28,082 nucleotides of DNA from G963674505 sp964575975. GTDB lineage: Bacteria; Desulfobacterota; Desulfobacteria; Desulfobacterales; SKZT01. Both the position numbers and the translations under genes were made by a program. Where the stretch lies: positions 1-28,082 of the forward strand of contig CAZNTU010000062.1 of NCBI GenBank assembly GCA_964575975.1. The letters run 5' to 3'. This document shows positions 1 through 7,725 of this stretch, in pieces; positions within the stretch are counted from its first letter, which is position 1, and every line of letters starts with the position of its first letter. The notes under the pieces were generated by a model. It worked only from the letters and a program-made list of their open reading frames with translations, did not search any database and was not told the origin of the DNA.

Positions 1-201
1 CGCACGGGTCGATAAATTCGGCATGTTACCCGTTAAGTTTACAATGTCAAATTAAACATAGCTTTATTTTAGCAGCCTCGTTCTGTAAGTTTCAAACAGC
101 AAGACCTTTTTTCAAGCCCCTTTCGGACGTCTCGGGAAAAAAAGCCGGCGAAGTCGCACCGACATATTGATCTTGAATCCGAAAGATCAAAAGAGGAGCC
201 T
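1..201. other. Upstream region of the Ehr operon, no gene seen
   Basis: No coding frame or RNA gene is recognisable here. There is a weak 6-bp inverted repeat, ACGGGT at 4-9 and ACCCGT at 28-33, with an 18-nt loop. It could be the decayed end of an upstream gene's terminator or chance. The stretch from about 35 to 75 is AT-rich and is the likeliest place for the operon promoter, but I could not assign a convincing -35/-10 or sigma-54 box. The end of the region carries a clear ribosome binding site (AGAGGAG, 192-198) for the first operon gene. Confidence 0.4.
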
Positions 202-2163
202 ATGAATCAACTGTTTTTGTCCTTGGCCTTGATTTTTTGCGGAGGGAGTCTCCCGCTCTTCCTATGGCGCAGGTTCGCTTTGATGAAGCAAGCGGGAGTC
301 GCGTTCATGTCGTTCGGTTGCATGTTGGGATTTTTCGACGCCGTATTCAGACTCTTCGAACCGGCGAATTCGGCCGCGACCGCCGTCTATCGTTTGAATG
401 CCTTTCCGCTTTTCTTTAAAATCGATTCCCTTTCGGCCTTTTTTCTCCTTGCGATTTTCTCGATCTCCCTCCTTGCCGTCGTTTACAGCTACCATTACAT
501 GCACGACGAAAAACAAGCGCGACGAACCTCCGCCAACTATTTTTTCTTCGGGCTTCTGATAGGGTCCATGGCGTTGGTGGTCTCGGCGGGAAACCTGGTC
601 GCGTTCATGCTGGCGTGGGAAATCATGTCGCTTTCGTCCTTTTTCCTGGTGGTCTACAACTACGAGGACGAGGGGAACCGGCGCGCGGGCTACCTTTATT
701 TCGTGTTTTCGCAGGCGGGGGCCATGTTCCTTTTCGCGGCTTTCGGCCTGATGTACGCGCAAACGGGCGATTTGGGGTTCGATTCGGCCGCCACGCTTCC
801 GGAAACGGCCAAAATGCTGGTTTTCATCCTGGCTTTCGTAGGCTTCGGTTCCAAGGCCGGCGTCTTTCCCCTGCACGTGTGGCTGCCGCATGCGCATCCG
901 GCCGCGCCTAGCCATATTTCGGCCGTGATGTCCGGCGTGATGATCAAAACCGGCGTCTACGGAATCCTTCGCATGTACGCGATTCTCGATTGGCAAACGC
1001 CCGTCTTCGGCTTTATCGTTCTGACGGCCGGCATGGTTTCCGGGGTATTGGGCGTCGTGTACGCCTTGGGCCAGCACGATTTGAAGCGCCTGCTGGCCTA
1101 CCACAGCGTCGAGAACATCGGGATCATCCTGATCGGGGTCGGCGTCGGAATGATCGGCGCGGCGGAGGGAAAACCGGTCATGGCCATCTTGGGTTTTTCC
1201 GGCGGACTGCTCCACGTTCTCAACCACTCCCTTTTCAAATCCCTTCTTTTCATGGGCGCGGGCATGGTTCTTCACAGGACCGGAACCCGCACGATGGACG
1301 CTCTGGGCGGCCTGATCAAAAAGATGAAGATCACCGGCACGACGTTTTTGATCGGGTCTCTCGCCATTTCGGGACTTCCGCCTTTCAACTGCTTCGTGAG
1401 CGAATTCCTGATCTACATCGGCGGATTCAGAGGCGTCGCCCTTTCGGATGCGGCGTTCGCCATGAATCTGCTCGCCATTGTCAGCCTCGCGGTCATCGGG
1501 GGACTGGCGCTGGCTTGCTTCACCAAGGTGGTGGGAGTCGTGTTCCAGGGAGAACCCCGAACCCGAGCTGCGGAAAACGCGAAGGAGGAAGGCGTCGCAA
1601 TGCTGATTCCCATGGCGGTCCTGGCCGCCGTATGCGTTCTGATCGGCGTCTTTCCGTCGGCGTTCGTCTCCATGGCGGTCAAGGCGACCTTCTCCTTGCA
1701 GCCGGCCTACGGAAACGTTCCCTTGGAACCGTTCATGGAATTGACCGGAAACGTCACAAGGGCCGCATTGGTCTTTTTCTTGATACTGGCTGTCATAGTC
1801 GCTCTCCGGACGCGCCTCTACAAGGGCAAGACCGTAACCGTCTCCGGAACTTGGGGATGCGGCTTCACTCGTCCCACGGTCAAGATGCAATACACGTCGT
1901 CGTCCTATGCCGGGTCCATTCTCCAGTTCTTCGGCGCGCTCGCCCCGGTCACGGAAGACCATCCGCCCGTAAAGGGACGCTTTCCCGCGAAAACCCATTA
2001 CCACAGCCACGTACACGACATCGCCGAGATGCACATGGAAAACGCGGTGGTCCGGCCGGTCCTGTGGATGTTCGACAAGCTGCGCTGGCTCCAGCACGGG
2101 GATATACACCTTTATATAGGGTACATTCTGCTGGCGATCGTCGTTTTGTTGTTCTTCGTCTGA
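202..2163 (+). CDS. HyfB-like proton-translocating antiporter subunit of Ehr complex
   Basis: A 653-aa multi-pass membrane protein of the NuoL/HyfB (Mrp antiporter-like) family. It should form one of the ion-translocating arms of a complex-I-like machine in the inner membrane. The ion-path residues expected for the family are present: Glu140 in a WEIMSL context, Lys218 in FGSKAG, Lys249 in MIKTG, and Lys346 in HSLFKS. The signature LPHAHPAAPSHISA follows Lys218. The C-terminal part has the HyfB-type extension (TWGCGF, then a His-rich HYHSHVHD stretch) before a last membrane helix. The ATG has a strong Shine-Dalgarno (AGAGGAG) three bases upstream. It is the first gene of six on the + strand, and the next starts 49 nt later. 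The family assignment is secure. Because the operon's large subunit lacks Ni-Fe ligands, the complex is called Ehr (energy-converting hydrogenase related) rather than hydrogenase-4. Confidence 0.93.
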   Translation: MNQLFLSLALIFCGGSLPLFLWRRFALMKQAGVAFMSFGCMLGFFDAVFRLFEPANSAATAVYRLNAFPLFFKIDSLSAFFLLAIFSISLLAVVYSYHYMHDEKQARRTSANYFFFGLLIGSMALVVSAGNLVAFMLAWEIMSLSSFFLVVYNYEDEGNRRAGYLYFVFSQAGAMFLFAAFGLMYAQTGDLGFDSAATLPETAKMLVFILAFVGFGSKAGVFPLHVWLPHAHPAAPSHISAVMSGVMIKTGVYGILRMYAILDWQTPVFGFIVLTAGMVSGVLGVVYALGQHDLKRLLAYHSVENIGIILIGVGVGMIGAAEGKPVMAILGFSGGLLHVLNHSLFKSLLFMGAGMVLHRTGTRTMDALGGLIKKMKITGTTFLIGSLAISGLPPFNCFVSEFLIYIGGFRGVALSDAAFAMNLLAIVSLAVIGGLALACFTKVVGVVFQGEPRTRAAENAKEEGVAMLIPMAVLAAVCVLIGVFPSAFVSMAVKATFSLQPAYGNVPLEPFMELTGNVTRAALVFFLILAVIVALRTRLYKGKTVTVSGTWGCGFTRPTVKMQYTSSSYAGSILQFFGALAPVTEDHPPVKGRFPAKTHYHSHVHDIAEMHMENAVVRPVLWMFDKLRWLQHGDIHLYIGYILLAIVVLLFFV

Positions 2164-2212
2164 CCTCGATGGAACTTTATACACACAGACAAGGCCCCGA
2201 GAAGAGGTTTCT

Positions 2213-3133
2213 ATGCTCAAGTCTTTATTGTTTTTGGCCCTGGCGATGGTTCTCGCGCCCCTTTACTCGGCGCTGATCCTCAAGGTGAAGGCGTTTTTCG
2301 GAGGGAAAAAGGGACCGCCGCTGCTGATCAACTACTACACGCTGATCAAGTTGCTGAAGAAGGGATCGGTCTACAGCACCAGCACCACGTTCATTTTCAA
2401 GCTGGGACCGATGGTTTCGCTTTGCACGGCTACGATGGCGCTGATGTTCCTGCCTGTCGCGGGACAGTCTCCGCTGCTTTCGTTCAACGGCGACATCGTC
2501 CTGCTGCTCTACCTGTTCGGGCTGGGACGGTTTTTCACCATCGCGGCCGCCATGGACACGGCATCCCCGTTCGAGGGGATGGGCGCGGCGAGGGAGGCTT
2601 ACTTTCCCATCATCTGCGAAGCCACGCTGTTCATGATCCTGATCCTGTTCTACGTCCTTACCGGCGAATTGAAACTGGCCGCCTATTTTTCCGGGGGCCA
2701 GCCACTGGGCTTGTGGCGGGCTGCGGGCACGCCCCTGCTGTTCGTCGTGATCGCCTTGTTCATCGTCCTTCTGACCGAAAGTTCCAGGGTACCAGTGGAC
2801 GATCCCGCGACGCACCTCGAGCTGACCATGATCCACGAAGTCATGGTCCTGGACCACAGCGGACCCGACTTGGCCTTCATAGAACTCGGATCGTATTTCA
2901 AGCTTTTCTTCTACTCGACGATAGTCGCCCGGCTGATCCAGCCGGCGACGATAGGCAACGCGGCCGCCGACGCGGGGCTTTTTCTTCTTAGCCTGGCCGC
3001 GGTCTACGGGGCCGTCGGCGTCATGGAATCGGCGATAGCCCGCTATCGCATGGACAAAGTGCCCCAGTTCGTGCTCACTTCCTTCGCGTTAGCCTTCTTT
3101 GCAACCATAATTACATTGGAGTTCGTAAAATGA
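2213..3133 (+). CDS. HyfC/NuoH-like membrane subunit of Ehr complex
   Basis: A 306-aa integral membrane protein of the respiratory-chain NADH dehydrogenase subunit 1 family (NuoH/HyfC/HycD/EchB), the membrane anchor that joins the redox arm to the pump arm. About eight hydrophobic helices are visible. Family motifs are DTASPFEGMGAAREAYF (the acidic loop contacting the redox module, about residues 119-135) and SSRVPVDDPATHLELTMIHE (about 189-208), where the acidic and His residues of the family are retained. Its start has AGAGG about 6 nt upstream. The stop codon overlaps the start of the next gene (ATGA), so translational coupling is expected. Its length matches HyfC. Confidence 0.92.
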   Translation: MLKSLLFLALAMVLAPLYSALILKVKAFFGGKKGPPLLINYYTLIKLLKKGSVYSTSTTFIFKLGPMVSLCTATMALMFLPVAGQSPLLSFNGDIVLLLYLFGLGRFFTIAAAMDTASPFEGMGAAREAYFPIICEATLFMILILFYVLTGELKLAAYFSGGQPLGLWRAAGTPLLFVVIALFIVLLTESSRVPVDDPATHLELTMIHEVMVLDHSGPDLAFIELGSYFKLFFYSTIVARLIQPATIGNAAADAGLFLLSLAAVYGAVGVMESAIARYRMDKVPQFVLTSFALAFFATIITLEFVK

Positions 3134-3774
3134 TCCAAATGGTGGATTCCATTCTGGCGCTGGCTTTGCTGTCGGTCCTGTCTTCCTTCGGGTCCAGCCG
3201 GCTTCCGACGCTCATAAAGGTCCTGGCCTTCCAGGGCATTGTAGTTTCCATCGTGCCTCTCTTCTTCGAGTTCGACATGACCACGGGAGGAATCATATTC
3301 ATCATGGTCACGCTCATGATCAGGGGGATTATCATTCCCGCGTGCATCTATTATGCCGTTGTCAAAGTGGGAATCCGACGGGAGGTGGAGCCTATCGTCG
3401 GATATCACGCGTCCCTGCTGGCGGGTTTGGTCCTGATCGTGGCCGCCGCGTTCGTGAGCCCCAAGTTCGACCTTCCGCAAGCCACCGCCGGTCACGCGTT
3501 GCTGCTTCCCACGGCGATATCCCTCCTGGCCGCCGGGATGTTCCTTCTGATGGCCCGACGAAACGCCATCGCCATGGTCCTGGGATATATCATGATGGAA
3601 AACGGAATTTATCTCGTAGGCACGTGCTTTGCCGTGAGCACCCATCATATCGTGGAGTTCGGCATCCTCCTGGACGTCTTGGCGGGCGTGATGATCATGG
3701 CCATCATCCTGCAAAACATCAAACACGAGTTCGACGATGTGGATACTTCGCTGCTGCGAACTTTAAAGGAATAG
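3130..3774 (+). CDS. HyfE-like membrane subunit of Ehr complex
   Basis: A 214-aa hydrophobic protein with about six or seven membrane segments and a short charged C-terminus. It matches the HyfE family, which corresponds to a NuoK-like fold fused to extra helices. The motif LGYIMMENGIYL (about residues 153-164) carries the membrane-embedded Glu typical of NuoK/MrpC proteins, consistent with a part in ion conduction. It overlaps the previous gene by 4 nt (ATGA) and is followed 12 nt later by the next gene. Its position between HyfC- and HyfF-like genes is the usual hydrogenase-4/Ehr order and supports the call. The hyfD position, normally a second large antiporter subunit, is absent here. Confidence 0.88.
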   Translation: MIQMVDSILALALLSVLSSFGSSRLPTLIKVLAFQGIVVSIVPLFFEFDMTTGGIIFIMVTLMIRGIIIPACIYYAVVKVGIRREVEPIVGYHASLLAGLVLIVAAAFVSPKFDLPQATAGHALLLPTAISLLAAGMFLLMARRNAIAMVLGYIMMENGIYLVGTCFAVSTHHIVEFGILLDVLAGVMIMAIILQNIKHEFDDVDTSLLRTLKE

Positions 3775-3786
3775 GGATAAATTTTC

Positions 3787-5208
3787 ATGGTTGAAATCGT
3801 TTTTCTGGTTCCGTTTGTCGCCGGCGCGCTCGCCTTCTTCCTGTCGAAAGGGATTGGCCGTGTTCTCATGGTGCTGACCGGCGCGGTACACCTCGCACTG
3901 TCCGCCCTGCTCTGGATATACAGGCCCGAAGCATTCTTTCCGGACTACTTCATGGTGACGCCGGAGGGACTTCTGTCCTTGCTGGTGATATCGCTTCTTT
4001 TCTTTCTGATATCCATCTACACGACGGCGTATCTCGAGGCGACGAAGCTTCGATCCGAAAACGTCTTCGTGGGATCGATGCTTCTTTTTCTGTCCACCAT
4101 GACCATGGTGACGCTCTCGGATCACATCATGGTCATGTGGATCGCCATCGAGGCCACGACGCTCGCCAGCGCGCCTCTGATATACACCCATCGGTCGGCG
4201 GCTTCCATCGAAGCGACGTGGAAATACGTCCTGATCTGTTCGGTGGGAATCGCGCTGGCGCTTCTGGGGTCCGTCCTGATCGCTTTGTCCATGGACATTC
4301 CGGGAGTGAAGAGTCCGCTCGCGTTCACCAGTCTTTCGGAAGTGGCGAAACAGCTGAATCCGCTCTGGCTCAAAACCGGTTTTGTCTTCATTCTCGTGGG
4401 ATACGGCACCAAAATGGGACTCGCGCCCATGCACACGTGGCTTCCGGACGCCCACAGCGCGGCCCCCAGTCCGGCCTCGGCGCTTTTGTCGGGGGTGCTT
4501 TTGAACTGCGCCTACCTCGGAATTTTCAAAACCCACAAGATCATGCACGCGGCGGGACTAGGCGACTTTTCCGGAACCATACTCGTGGTGTTCGGCCTGT
4601 TGTCCATCATGGCCGCCGCGACGTTCATCCTGAAGCAGACCGAATACAAGCGCCTTTTGGCCTACTCCAGCATCGAAAACATGGGTATCATCGCATTCGG
4701 AACCGGCATCGGAGGCGTGGGAGTGTACGGCGCCATAATCTGCCTGATCCACCACAGCCTGATCAAATCGTCCTTGTTTCTCTCGTCGGGCAACATTTTG
4801 CGGGGTTACGGCAGCCGATTGATCGAAGCCACGGGAAAACTGGCCAAGCGAATGCCGAAAACATTCCTGGCCTTTTTCGGCGGGTTCGCTGGAATATCCG
4901 GCTTTCCGCCTTTCGGAATCTTCCTGGGCGAGCTTTTCATCGTCATCGGCGCTTTCCGTGAGGGACACTACGTCGAAGTCGTGCTTTTCATTCTTAGCAT
5001 ATGCGTCATTTTCGCGGGATTCGCCAGGCATGCGATGAAAATTTCGTTCGGAGACATTCGCGGCGCCAAACCCGTGGAGGAAAATCCTGCCATGGTGTGG
5101 CCCCAATATGTGCTTTTGTCGACATCATTTGCGCTCTGTTTCTGGATGCCGGGGAATTTGTACGAGACGATTATCAAGGCGGTAGCGCCCATAGGCGGGG
5201 GATTTTAA
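3787..5208 (+). CDS. HyfF-like proton-translocating antiporter subunit of Ehr complex
   Basis: A 473-aa multi-pass membrane protein of the NuoM/NuoN/HyfF family, the second antiporter-like channel of the complex. Ion-path residues are in place: Glu122 (WIAIEATTL), Lys209 (GYGTKMGLAPMHTWLPDAHS) and Lys327 (HHSLIKSSLF). The conserved YKRLLAYSSIENMGII stretch lies before the last. The start ATG is preceded by AGGGATAA, and the gene begins 12 nt after the previous stop. Length and motif order match HyfF. Together with the HyfB-like subunit this gives two antiporter-like channels, so the pump part of the complex appears functional even though the active site of the large subunit is not that of a hydrogenase. 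Confidence 0.92.
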   Translation: MVEIVFLVPFVAGALAFFLSKGIGRVLMVLTGAVHLALSALLWIYRPEAFFPDYFMVTPEGLLSLLVISLLFFLISIYTTAYLEATKLRSENVFVGSMLLFLSTMTMVTLSDHIMVMWIAIEATTLASAPLIYTHRSAASIEATWKYVLICSVGIALALLGSVLIALSMDIPGVKSPLAFTSLSEVAKQLNPLWLKTGFVFILVGYGTKMGLAPMHTWLPDAHSAAPSPASALLSGVLLNCAYLGIFKTHKIMHAAGLGDFSGTILVVFGLLSIMAAATFILKQTEYKRLLAYSSIENMGIIAFGTGIGGVGVYGAIICLIHHSLIKSSLFLSSGNILRGYGSRLIEATGKLAKRMPKTFLAFFGGFAGISGFPPFGIFLGELFIVIGAFREGHYVEVVLFILSICVIFAGFARHAMKISFGDIRGAKPVEENPAMVWPQYVLLSTSFALCFWMPGNLYETIIKAVAPIGGGF

Positions 5209-5213
5209 CAAAA

Positions 5214-6725
5214 ATGATATATTTCAAAGCTATCGGCAATGGAGAAGCGGTATTGACGAAGGAAATCCCGCACCTGGCATTCGCGGATTTTCGGAGCGAA
5301 ATTGTGTACACGGTGGGAGACGGCGGCAAGGTAGTGCAGTATTTCGCCTATCCCGAGGGATCGCAACTCAAGCTTATGGCCGTTGTGAGAACAAAAAACC
5401 AGTTGCTCGCCGGACGATGCGACGTGCCCGCCGTGTATCGTTCCTTGACCCCCGATTGCGAGCAGCTGCACATGTTCGAGCGGGAGATCGCGGAACAATA
5501 CGGGGTGCGTCCCGTCGGACACCCTTGGCTGAAAATGGTCCGCTACCACCCCAACTATTCTGGCCGGAAGGATGTTTTCGGCAACGATTACGACGAGGAC
5601 ATTCCCGGAAACTGCGACTATTATTCGGTGGAAGGCGAGGAAATCCACGAAGTGGCCGTTGGGCCGGTCCACGCCGGGGTAATCGAGCCGGGGCATTTTC
5701 GGTTCAACTGCATCGGAGAGCGGGTGCTGAATCTCGAGATTCAGCTGGGCTATCAGCACCGGGGCGTGGAACGGATGCTCTTGAGCGCGGAACCAAAGCG
5801 CTATCCCGTCATCGCGGAGGGAATCGCCGGGGATACGGCGATCGGACACGGCCTTTGCATGGCCCAGGCGTTCGAAGGCCTTGCCGGAAGGCAGCCTGAC
5901 GATGGCGCGAAAATCATCCGGACCATTGCTTTGGAACTGGAACGTCTTCAAAACCATATCGGAGACCTGGGCGCGCTGAGCGGCGACGTTGCATTTTTGT
6001 CCCCGGCGAACTATTTCGGGCGAATGCGCGGCGACTTTCTCAACATGTCCCTTTGGATTTGCGGAAACCGCTTCGGCAAAGGACTGGTGAGGCCCGGCGG
6101 CGTCTGCTTTCCCTTGACCGACGAGGATCGCGAGGTTTTGCAGAGCCGGATCGAGGAACTGCAACCCCAGGTGGCGCATGTGATAGAACTTCTTTTCTCC
6201 ACGCCAAGCGTCCGCGCCAGGTTCGAGGAATGCGGCAAGGTGAGCAAGGATGACGCCGAGAAGCTCGGCCTGGTAGGTCCCGCAGGACGTGCCTGCGGAG
6301 TGCTTTACGACGCACGTCGGGTTTTTCCGACGGAACACTATCCGCATCTTTTCGTTCCCGAAAACGACGCGGTCGCCGGCGACGTCTACGCCAGAGCAAT
6401 GGTAAGGGCCAATGAAATTCGCGAGTCCATCGAAATGGTCAAGTTCCTGTTGAGAAAACCTATCGAAACTCGATGCGTAACGCCCGACGAAATTCTCGAG
6501 CCGACCCCGTCGTCTTTCGTATGCACCGTAAACGAAGCTTGGAGGGGCGAAGTGTCGCACTGCGTGCTTACCGACCATACCGGCAAAATAATGCGCTACA
6601 AAATCAAGGATCCCTCTTTCCACAACTGGAACGGGCTTTCCATGTCTTTGCGCAATACGGGAATTTCGGATTTTCCATTGAACAACAAGAGCTACAACCT
6701 GTCCTATTGCGGGTTCGATTTATAG
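5214..6725 (+). CDS. EhrL: NuoC-NuoD fused large subunit without Ni-Fe ligands
   Basis: A 503-aa soluble subunit related to HyfG/HycE. Residues about 1-150 are a NuoC (30-kDa) domain with the signature FEREIAEQYGVRPVGHPWL (88-106). Residues about 160-503 are the NuoD/[NiFe] large-subunit domain. In hydrogenases the metal is held by two CxxC motifs. Here the first is replaced at EGIAGDTAIGH (202-212; A205 and T208 stand where Cys is expected), and the second is DPSFHNW (466-472; S468 and N471). All four ligands are therefore missing and a Ni-Fe centre cannot form in the known way. The absence of any C-terminal maturation tail and of hyp genes nearby agrees. This matches Ehr complexes, seen as intermediates between group 4 hydrogenases and complex I, whose substrate is unknown. 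The ATG at 5214 lies just after the previous stop, and the NuoC domain begins directly from it. The open frame extends further upstream, but only over the previous gene. Confidence 0.9.
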   Translation: MIYFKAIGNGEAVLTKEIPHLAFADFRSEIVYTVGDGGKVVQYFAYPEGSQLKLMAVVRTKNQLLAGRCDVPAVYRSLTPDCEQLHMFEREIAEQYGVRPVGHPWLKMVRYHPNYSGRKDVFGNDYDEDIPGNCDYYSVEGEEIHEVAVGPVHAGVIEPGHFRFNCIGERVLNLEIQLGYQHRGVERMLLSAEPKRYPVIAEGIAGDTAIGHGLCMAQAFEGLAGRQPDDGAKIIRTIALELERLQNHIGDLGALSGDVAFLSPANYFGRMRGDFLNMSLWICGNRFGKGLVRPGGVCFPLTDEDREVLQSRIEELQPQVAHVIELLFSTPSVRARFEECGKVSKDDAEKLGLVGPAGRACGVLYDARRVFPTEHYPHLFVPENDAVAGDVYARAMVRANEIRESIEMVKFLLRKPIETRCVTPDEILEPTPSSFVCTVNEAWRGEVSHCVLTDHTGKIMRYKIKDPSFHNWNGLSMSLRNTGISDFPLNNKSYNLSYCGFDL

Positions 6726-6826
6726 TTCAGATCGTATGGTTTGTCGAAAATGTATTCGTAGGCGCACCGCCAACGAACCGAAACGCCAATATACCATGGA
6801 CAATCAAATAACGAATTGAAACGAGC

Positions 6827-7573
6827 ATGCTCAATTTTATAAAAAACAGATACGAACAAGGTTACAGAACAACCAATTATCCCCTTGCGCCCATCGAACT
6901 GTCGAAACGCTATCGGGGACTGCCGGCGATTTACAAATCCGCATCGCCCGGTTTGGCGGCGGAATGCGCGGCCGCCTGTCCCCAAGGCGCCATAGACGCC
7001 GAGGGTCGAACGATCGATATGGGCCGTTGCGTTTTCTGCGGCGCCTGCGAACGACTTTCAAAGGGAAAATTCGTTTCCTTTTCCAGGAACTTCGAACTCG
7101 GAGTCTCCGAAAAGGAGCATCTGATTACCGACGGAAGCGCCCTTCCGGCGCTGGCGGAACATTCCCGCCAGCATTTCAAGAAACTTTTCGGACGCTCCTT
7201 GCAGCTGAGACAAGTCAGCGCGGCCGGATGCAACGCCTGCGAAGCCGACCTGAACGTTTTGGCGACTCCTTTTTTCGACTTGGCTCGTTTCGGAATCAAT
7301 TTCGTTGCGTCCCCCCGCCACGCCGACGGCATCGTGGTGACCGGCCCCGTTTCGAAAAACATGAGGACGGCCATGCTGCAAACCTACGAAGCCGTGCCCG
7401 CGCCCAAGGTGGTTATCGCTGTCGGAAGCTGCGCCATCGCGGGAGGCCCGTTCCAAGGAAACCCGGAAGTAAGCGAAGGTTTGGACAGTATACTCCCGGT
7501 AGACCTTTACATCCCCGGATGCCCTCCGCACCCGCTGACGAACCTGCATGCCCTGCTGAATTTTTTCAAATAG
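6827..7573 (+). CDS. EhrS: ferredoxin-NuoB fused small subunit
   Basis: A 248-aa fusion. The N-terminal ferredoxin-like part has C47, C51-P and then C68-x2-C71-x2-C74. In classical dicluster numbering this supplies ligands for only one [4Fe-4S] cluster (C68, C71, C74 plus C51), since the first CxxCxxC and the last Cys-Pro are missing. The C-terminal NuoB/HyfI-like domain has the full N2-type ligand set: C135 and C138 (AGCNACEADL), C202 (VGSCAIAGG) and C232 (PGCPPHPL). Electrons would pass from a soluble carrier, probably ferredoxin, through the N-terminal cluster to the N2-like cluster beside the large subunit. The gap to the previous gene is 101 nt, the longest in this operon, and the ribosome binding site is weak. 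It is the last gene of the operon, followed by hairpins. Confidence 0.9.
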   Translation: MLNFIKNRYEQGYRTTNYPLAPIELSKRYRGLPAIYKSASPGLAAECAAACPQGAIDAEGRTIDMGRCVFCGACERLSKGKFVSFSRNFELGVSEKEHLITDGSALPALAEHSRQHFKKLFGRSLQLRQVSAAGCNACEADLNVLATPFFDLARFGINFVASPRHADGIVVTGPVSKNMRTAMLQTYEAVPAPKVVIAVGSCAIAGGPFQGNPEVSEGLDSILPVDLYIPGCPPHPLTNLHALLNFFK

Positions 7574-7608
7574 CGTCCGGGGATAAGACAATCTGCCTTC
7601 GAGGGGCC

Positions 7609-7630
7609 GCGCCGCCGTGGAAGGCGGCGC
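7609..7630. repeat. GC-rich 8-bp palindromic hairpin
   Basis: Perfect inverted repeat GCGCCGCC (7609-7616) and GGCGGCGC (7623-7630) with a GTGGAA loop, just 36 nt after the Ehr operon. It has no T-tract, so it is not a typical terminator by itself. It may protect the 3' end of the transcript or be a copy of a dispersed intergenic palindrome. Confidence 0.6.
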
Positions 7631-7654
7631 TACCGTGGCATCTCCGCATTGATC

Positions 7655-7702
7655 CAAAACCACGAGGCCGGAGAAAGCGAAATCCCCGGCCTCTTGGTTT
7701 TG
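7655..7702. terminator. Bidirectional Rho-independent terminator between convergent genes
   Basis: Left arm 7655-7671 and right arm 7686-7702 form a 17-bp stem with one mismatch and a 14-nt loop. The outer part of the stem is A4 on one side and T4 on the other, giving a U-rich end in both directions. It lies between the stop of the + strand Ehr operon (7573) and the stop of the - strand hexapeptide gene (7726), where a shared terminator is expected. Confidence 0.85.
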
Positions 7703-7725
7703 TCACGCCAATTATCCCTCGGCAA

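Noticed and set aside
1..201. Sigma-54 or sigma-70 promoter for the Ehr operon
   Set aside because: No stretch matched the -24/-12 GG/GC or -35/-10 consensus well enough to call.
262..2220. Very long open frame (652 aa) on the - strand opposite the HyfB-like gene
   Set aside because: It lies entirely antisense to a strongly recognised membrane protein. Its composition is His/Arg/Asp/Gln-rich without hydrophobic or domain structure, a typical shadow of GC-rich coding DNA.
202..7573. Formate hydrogenlyase or active hydrogenase-4
   Set aside because: All four Ni-Fe cysteines of the large subunit are replaced and no formate dehydrogenase or maturation genes are nearby.
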